A stretch of DNA of 44,513 bases from an uncultured Anaerolineae bacterium. Lineage in GTDB: Bacteria > Chloroflexota > Anaerolineae > Anaerolineales > Villigracilaceae. The DNA is taken from contig CAINXK010000078.1 in the NCBI GenBank assembly GCA_903854805.1, positions 1 through 44,513 of the forward strand, given 5' to 3'. The notes under the pieces are model-generated. The model ran no database searches. It was not told where the DNA came from and was given only the letters and a program-made list of their open reading frames with translations. The translations under genes and the position numbers were made by a program. Every line of letters starts with the position of its first letter. The stretch's first letter is position 1. Of the stretch, positions 42,334 through 44,513 are shown piece after piece.

Positions 42334-42893
42334 CAGGGCATCTCCTTCAATAGCTTTTCCACACGACTGATCAGCAAGGCCTCAGCCATTGGACCGCCGA
42401 TGACAATCTCGCGAATGATGCCATCGGGACCAACGAAAATTGAAGTAGGCAAGGACTGAACCCGGTAGAGCCTGGTTGCTGTCCCGATGTCATCGATCAA
42501 AATTGGAAAACTGAGCTTGTTTTCGCTGACGAAGGTTTGTGCATTCTGAAGAGTGTCCTGCACGGTGGAATCGATCGCCAACACAACCAGGCCTTTTCCT
42601 TTGTAAGTATTATAAACACGTTCGATAGCGGGCATTTCGGCCCGACAAGGTGGGCACCATGAGGCCCAGATATTGATGAGAACGACCTTCCCTTGCAGGC
42701 TGGATAGACTGATGTTTTGACCGTCCAGCGTGCGTAGGCTGAAATCTGGTGCTAAAAAACCTGTTTGTGGGGCCGGGATATTTGTACTTGATCTTGCACC
42801 AGCAGGAACGGCTGTGTACCAAATCCAGCAAAGACCAGCAATTAAGAAAAGAACATAATAAAGTCGTGTCCTGAAAGGTTGCAGAAATTTCAT
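42333..42893 (-). CDS. TlpA/ResA-type membrane-anchored thioredoxin
   Basis: A 186-residue redoxin with an N-terminal anchor (about 10-30), then APDFSLRTLDG and the active site WCPPC (Cys80, Cys83) and cis-Pro loop SLPTSIFV. Proteins of this group reduce disulfides outside the membrane, for example in cytochrome c maturation. Here it forms a two-gene unit with the Lgt-like protein; no cytochrome maturation genes are near. A joint role in handling a cysteine-bearing exported protein is inferred. Confidence 0.93.
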   Translation of the reverse strand: MKFLQPFRTRLYYVLFLIAGLCWIWYTAVPAGARSSTNIPAPQTGFLAPDFSLRTLDGQNISLSSLQGKVVLINIWASWCPPCRAEMPAIERVYNTYKGKGLVVLAIDSTVQDTLQNAQTFVSENKLSFPILIDDIGTATRLYRVQSLPTSIFVGPDGIIREIVIGGPMAEALLISRVEKLLKEMP

Positions 42894-42959
42894 TTTGCCT
42901 CTATAGTATTAATGTAATGATGGCTATTTGATGGATATTATTGGATTAGATGCATAATC

Positions 42960-43727
42960 ATGTTATTTGATACAACCCTTTTCATTGGTGTTGACCCATC
43001 CGGTGGGCGCAAACCATTCACCTATGCCGCAATTGACCAGAATGGAAAGCTGGTGGCACTTAGCGGCGGCGAGATGGATGATGTCTTAACGTTTATCAGC
43101 GGACAGCCTGGCGCAATTATGGCTGTTAATGCTGCGCCTTTTCCTAGTAGGGGCTTGGTGCGCCAGGACGAGATTCGGCAAAGCCTGCCGCCACTGCGTA
43201 TTTCTGGGCGCAGCCTGGATATGCGCTTGGCAGAGCATGTGCTTCGTGAGCATGGGATCAATGTTTCGATGACCCCTGCCCGCAGGGAGTTGTGCAGCAA
43301 CTGGGTTCAGATGGGGTTTGATTTTTATCATCGTATTGAAATGCTCGGGTTTCATCAACTTTCCACGCCAGAATCAGCTTACCAATGGCTGGAGACACAT
43401 CCGCATGCCTGTTTCTGTGCGCTGTTGGGGCAAACTCCTCTTCAAAGGACCACCTTGGAAGGTCGCCTTCAGCGGCAGTTGGTATTATATGAGCAAGGAT
43501 TGGCGATCCGCGATCCTATGGAGTTTTTTGAAGAGCTCACACGCCATAAGCTTTTGCATGGTGTACTGCCGCTCGAGCAGGTTTACGCTGCTGAAGAATT
43601 GGATTCGATTGCTGCGGCGTATGTCGCCTTTACGGCAGGTCGACACCCAGAGCGAGTTCTCAAAATTGGAGACCCCCAGGAAGGCCAAATTGTTTTGCCA
43701 GTGACACAACTCAAGGCAAAATACTGA
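42960..43727 (+). CDS. DUF429 family protein
   Basis: A 255-residue protein of the DUF429 family (RNase H-like fold): FIGVDPSGGRKPFTYAAID at the N-terminus carries the first acidic residue, followed by VNAAPFPSRGL, a central QMGFDFYHRIEML, ETHPHACFCALLG and a C-terminal EELDSIAAAYVAFTAG segment with the late acidic residues. The fold suggests nuclease or nucleotidyl activity, but no function is established. It is transcribed away from the TlpA/Lgt-like pair. Its TGA stop lies inside a 24-bp perfect hairpin. Confidence 0.8.
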   Translation: MLFDTTLFIGVDPSGGRKPFTYAAIDQNGKLVALSGGEMDDVLTFISGQPGAIMAVNAAPFPSRGLVRQDEIRQSLPPLRISGRSLDMRLAEHVLREHGINVSMTPARRELCSNWVQMGFDFYHRIEMLGFHQLSTPESAYQWLETHPHACFCALLGQTPLQRTTLEGRLQRQLVLYEQGLAIRDPMEFFEELTRHKLLHGVLPLEQVYAAEELDSIAAAYVAFTAGRHPERVLKIGDPQEGQIVLPVTQLKAKY

Positions 43728-43779
43728 TCAAGACTGAAACGGCGAGCTGCTCTAAAGCTCGCCGTTTCAGTCTTGATCA
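43725..43779. terminator. 24-bp perfect inverted repeat between convergent genes
   Basis: TGATCAAGACTGAAACGGCG and four more bases pair perfectly with 43756-43779 around a 7-nt loop. The first three bases are the stop codon of the DUF429 gene. There is no U-tract, so it may act as a transcript-end stabiliser as much as a terminator. Confidence 0.85.
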
Positions 43780-43856
43780 AAGATCCTTTGATTTTAGCGT
43801 TTCTACCTGGCCAAATTTAGGCGATTGGGCTGGTAGCAGCCGGTTATTATTTTTTA

Positions 43857-44513
43857 TTACAAGCGGATCACAAACCCACAATACGCACATTTAATCGAAT
43901 CCTGCCCACGCAGTATGACTTGATCCATGTTTGCGCCGCAGGATGGACATTGCGCGGGGACGGTTTTCACCTTGTCTATTTCGGCCTGATCGATGGCAAC
44001 CGCGCGATCTTTGTCAAACTCTTTGGTTTTGGCTCTGTTCAAGAGTTGAAGCCATTCATTGCAGTCTTGCCAGATATGCAAGTGAGTGTTTTCGAGCGCA
44101 GCGCCTTCTTTATAGCGAATGTCAAGATGGTCTTCATTTTTTAGCAGGCCTAGTTTCGACGGTTTGACTTCATCGATCAATGTCACAGGGATTTCCCATC
44201 TTAGTTCCTGCACCATTTTCTTTTCTGTGGTGATGAAAAGGATTTTCTTCGTGGCTACTTCTTCCTTCTGCTCAAACAACAGGCGCTGGTCTGTGACGTA
44301 AAATATGCCTTCCGGATCGTCGTCACGTTCTTTGCCATCTTTACACCAAACAGCTTTGATGGCTCTCAGCCCTGCCTCGCTTGGTAGTAATGTAAACTTA
44401 GCCTCAGCGAGTTGCGTCAACATGGTTTCTATTTCATCAAGGTGTTTTTTGAGTACGAAGACCAATTGATCAAAAGAATTGAACATGCCATGAACTGTGC
44501 TTTCTGCAGAGCG
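43857..44513 (-). CDS. Hypothetical protein with C-terminal zinc ribbon, probably 5'-partial
   Basis: The visible part is about 210-218 residues. It begins with a helical, probably coiled-coil segment (LKKHLDEIETMLTQLAEA), has a central beta-rich region with GIFYVTDQRLLFEQKEE resembling a PH/GRAM-like domain, and ends with a zinc ribbon (CPSCGANMDQ, then CAYCGFVIRL). An ATG stands at 44486, but the frame stays open to the window edge and no ribosome-binding site precedes that ATG, so the real start is probably outside. No function is assigned. Confidence 0.7.
   Translation of the reverse strand, partial: RSAESTVHGMFNSFDQLVFVLKKHLDEIETMLTQLAEAKFTLLPSEAGLRAIKAVWCKDGKERDDDPEGIFYVTDQRLLFEQKEEVATKKILFITTEKKMVQELRWEIPVTLIDEVKPSKLGLLKNEDHLDIRYKEGAALENTHLHIWQDCNEWLQLLNRAKTKEFDKDRAVAIDQAEIDKVKTVPAQCPSCGANMDQVILRGQDSIKCAYCGFVIRL

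Overview
The window looks like chromosomal DNA of a Chloroflexota bacterium, most likely Anaerolineae. This is an inference from gene content, not a database match: a Tad/Flp secretion-ATPase cluster with no secretin gene beside it, RNase J, long-form HPF, a two-domain Usp, chains of very hydrophobic GT-C proteins, and mid-range base composition. No rRNA or complete insertion sequence is seen. One tRNA, tRNA-Leu(UAA), is present.

Layout. 1-2,280 is accessory-looking: a group II intron-like RNA with no reverse transcriptase, a nucleoside 2-deoxyribosyltransferase gene, and about 500 bp of apparently non-coding DNA. 2,280-8,540 is housekeeping: tRNA-Leu, a YwaF-like membrane protein, Usp, an MBL-fold hydrolase with a small partner, mutY, and rnj with a long leader carrying a terminator. 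8,820-9,442 is a decayed livF. 9,500-15,200 holds an Rrf2 regulator with a PstS-like lipoprotein, then a sulfur operon: persulfide dioxygenase-rhodanese, FAD/NAD(P) protein, DUF4395 protein and membrane thioredoxin. 15,400-17,340 holds DUF1801 and a TetR/SMR efflux module with a clear operator. 17,358-21,680 (minus strand) is the most novel part: a second Rrf2 regulator followed by a soluble ABC ATPase, a cysteine-rich HypB/UreG-like GTPase, a cysteine desulfurase and an Fe-S protein, with a third, truncated Rrf2 gene upstream. 22,170-27,500 holds an EEP nuclease beside a HerA/FtsK-like ATPase, AlaX and a YegS-type lipid kinase. 27,840-32,077 holds three overlapping GT-C-like membrane proteins. 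32,147-39,921 holds a NarL/DegU-type response regulator, a soluble histidine kinase, then cpaB, a receiver-ParA cpaE, cpaF, tadB and tadC. 39,925-44,513 holds comF, hpf, a divergent Lgt-like protein with a TlpA thioredoxin, a DUF429 protein and a zinc-ribbon protein cut by the window edge.

How it fits together. The strongest new signal is a shared 17-bp imperfect palindrome, CCTATTGAnTTAGTAGG-like. It overlaps the promoters of both intact Rrf2 genes and lies just upstream of the ABC/GTPase/desulfurase/Fe-S operon. This suggests one Rrf2 regulon covering a cofactor or Fe-S assembly system that I cannot assign to a described pathway, possibly linked to the nearby persulfide-handling operon. Many transcription units end in long perfect hairpins without a U-tract, several of them lying between convergent genes.
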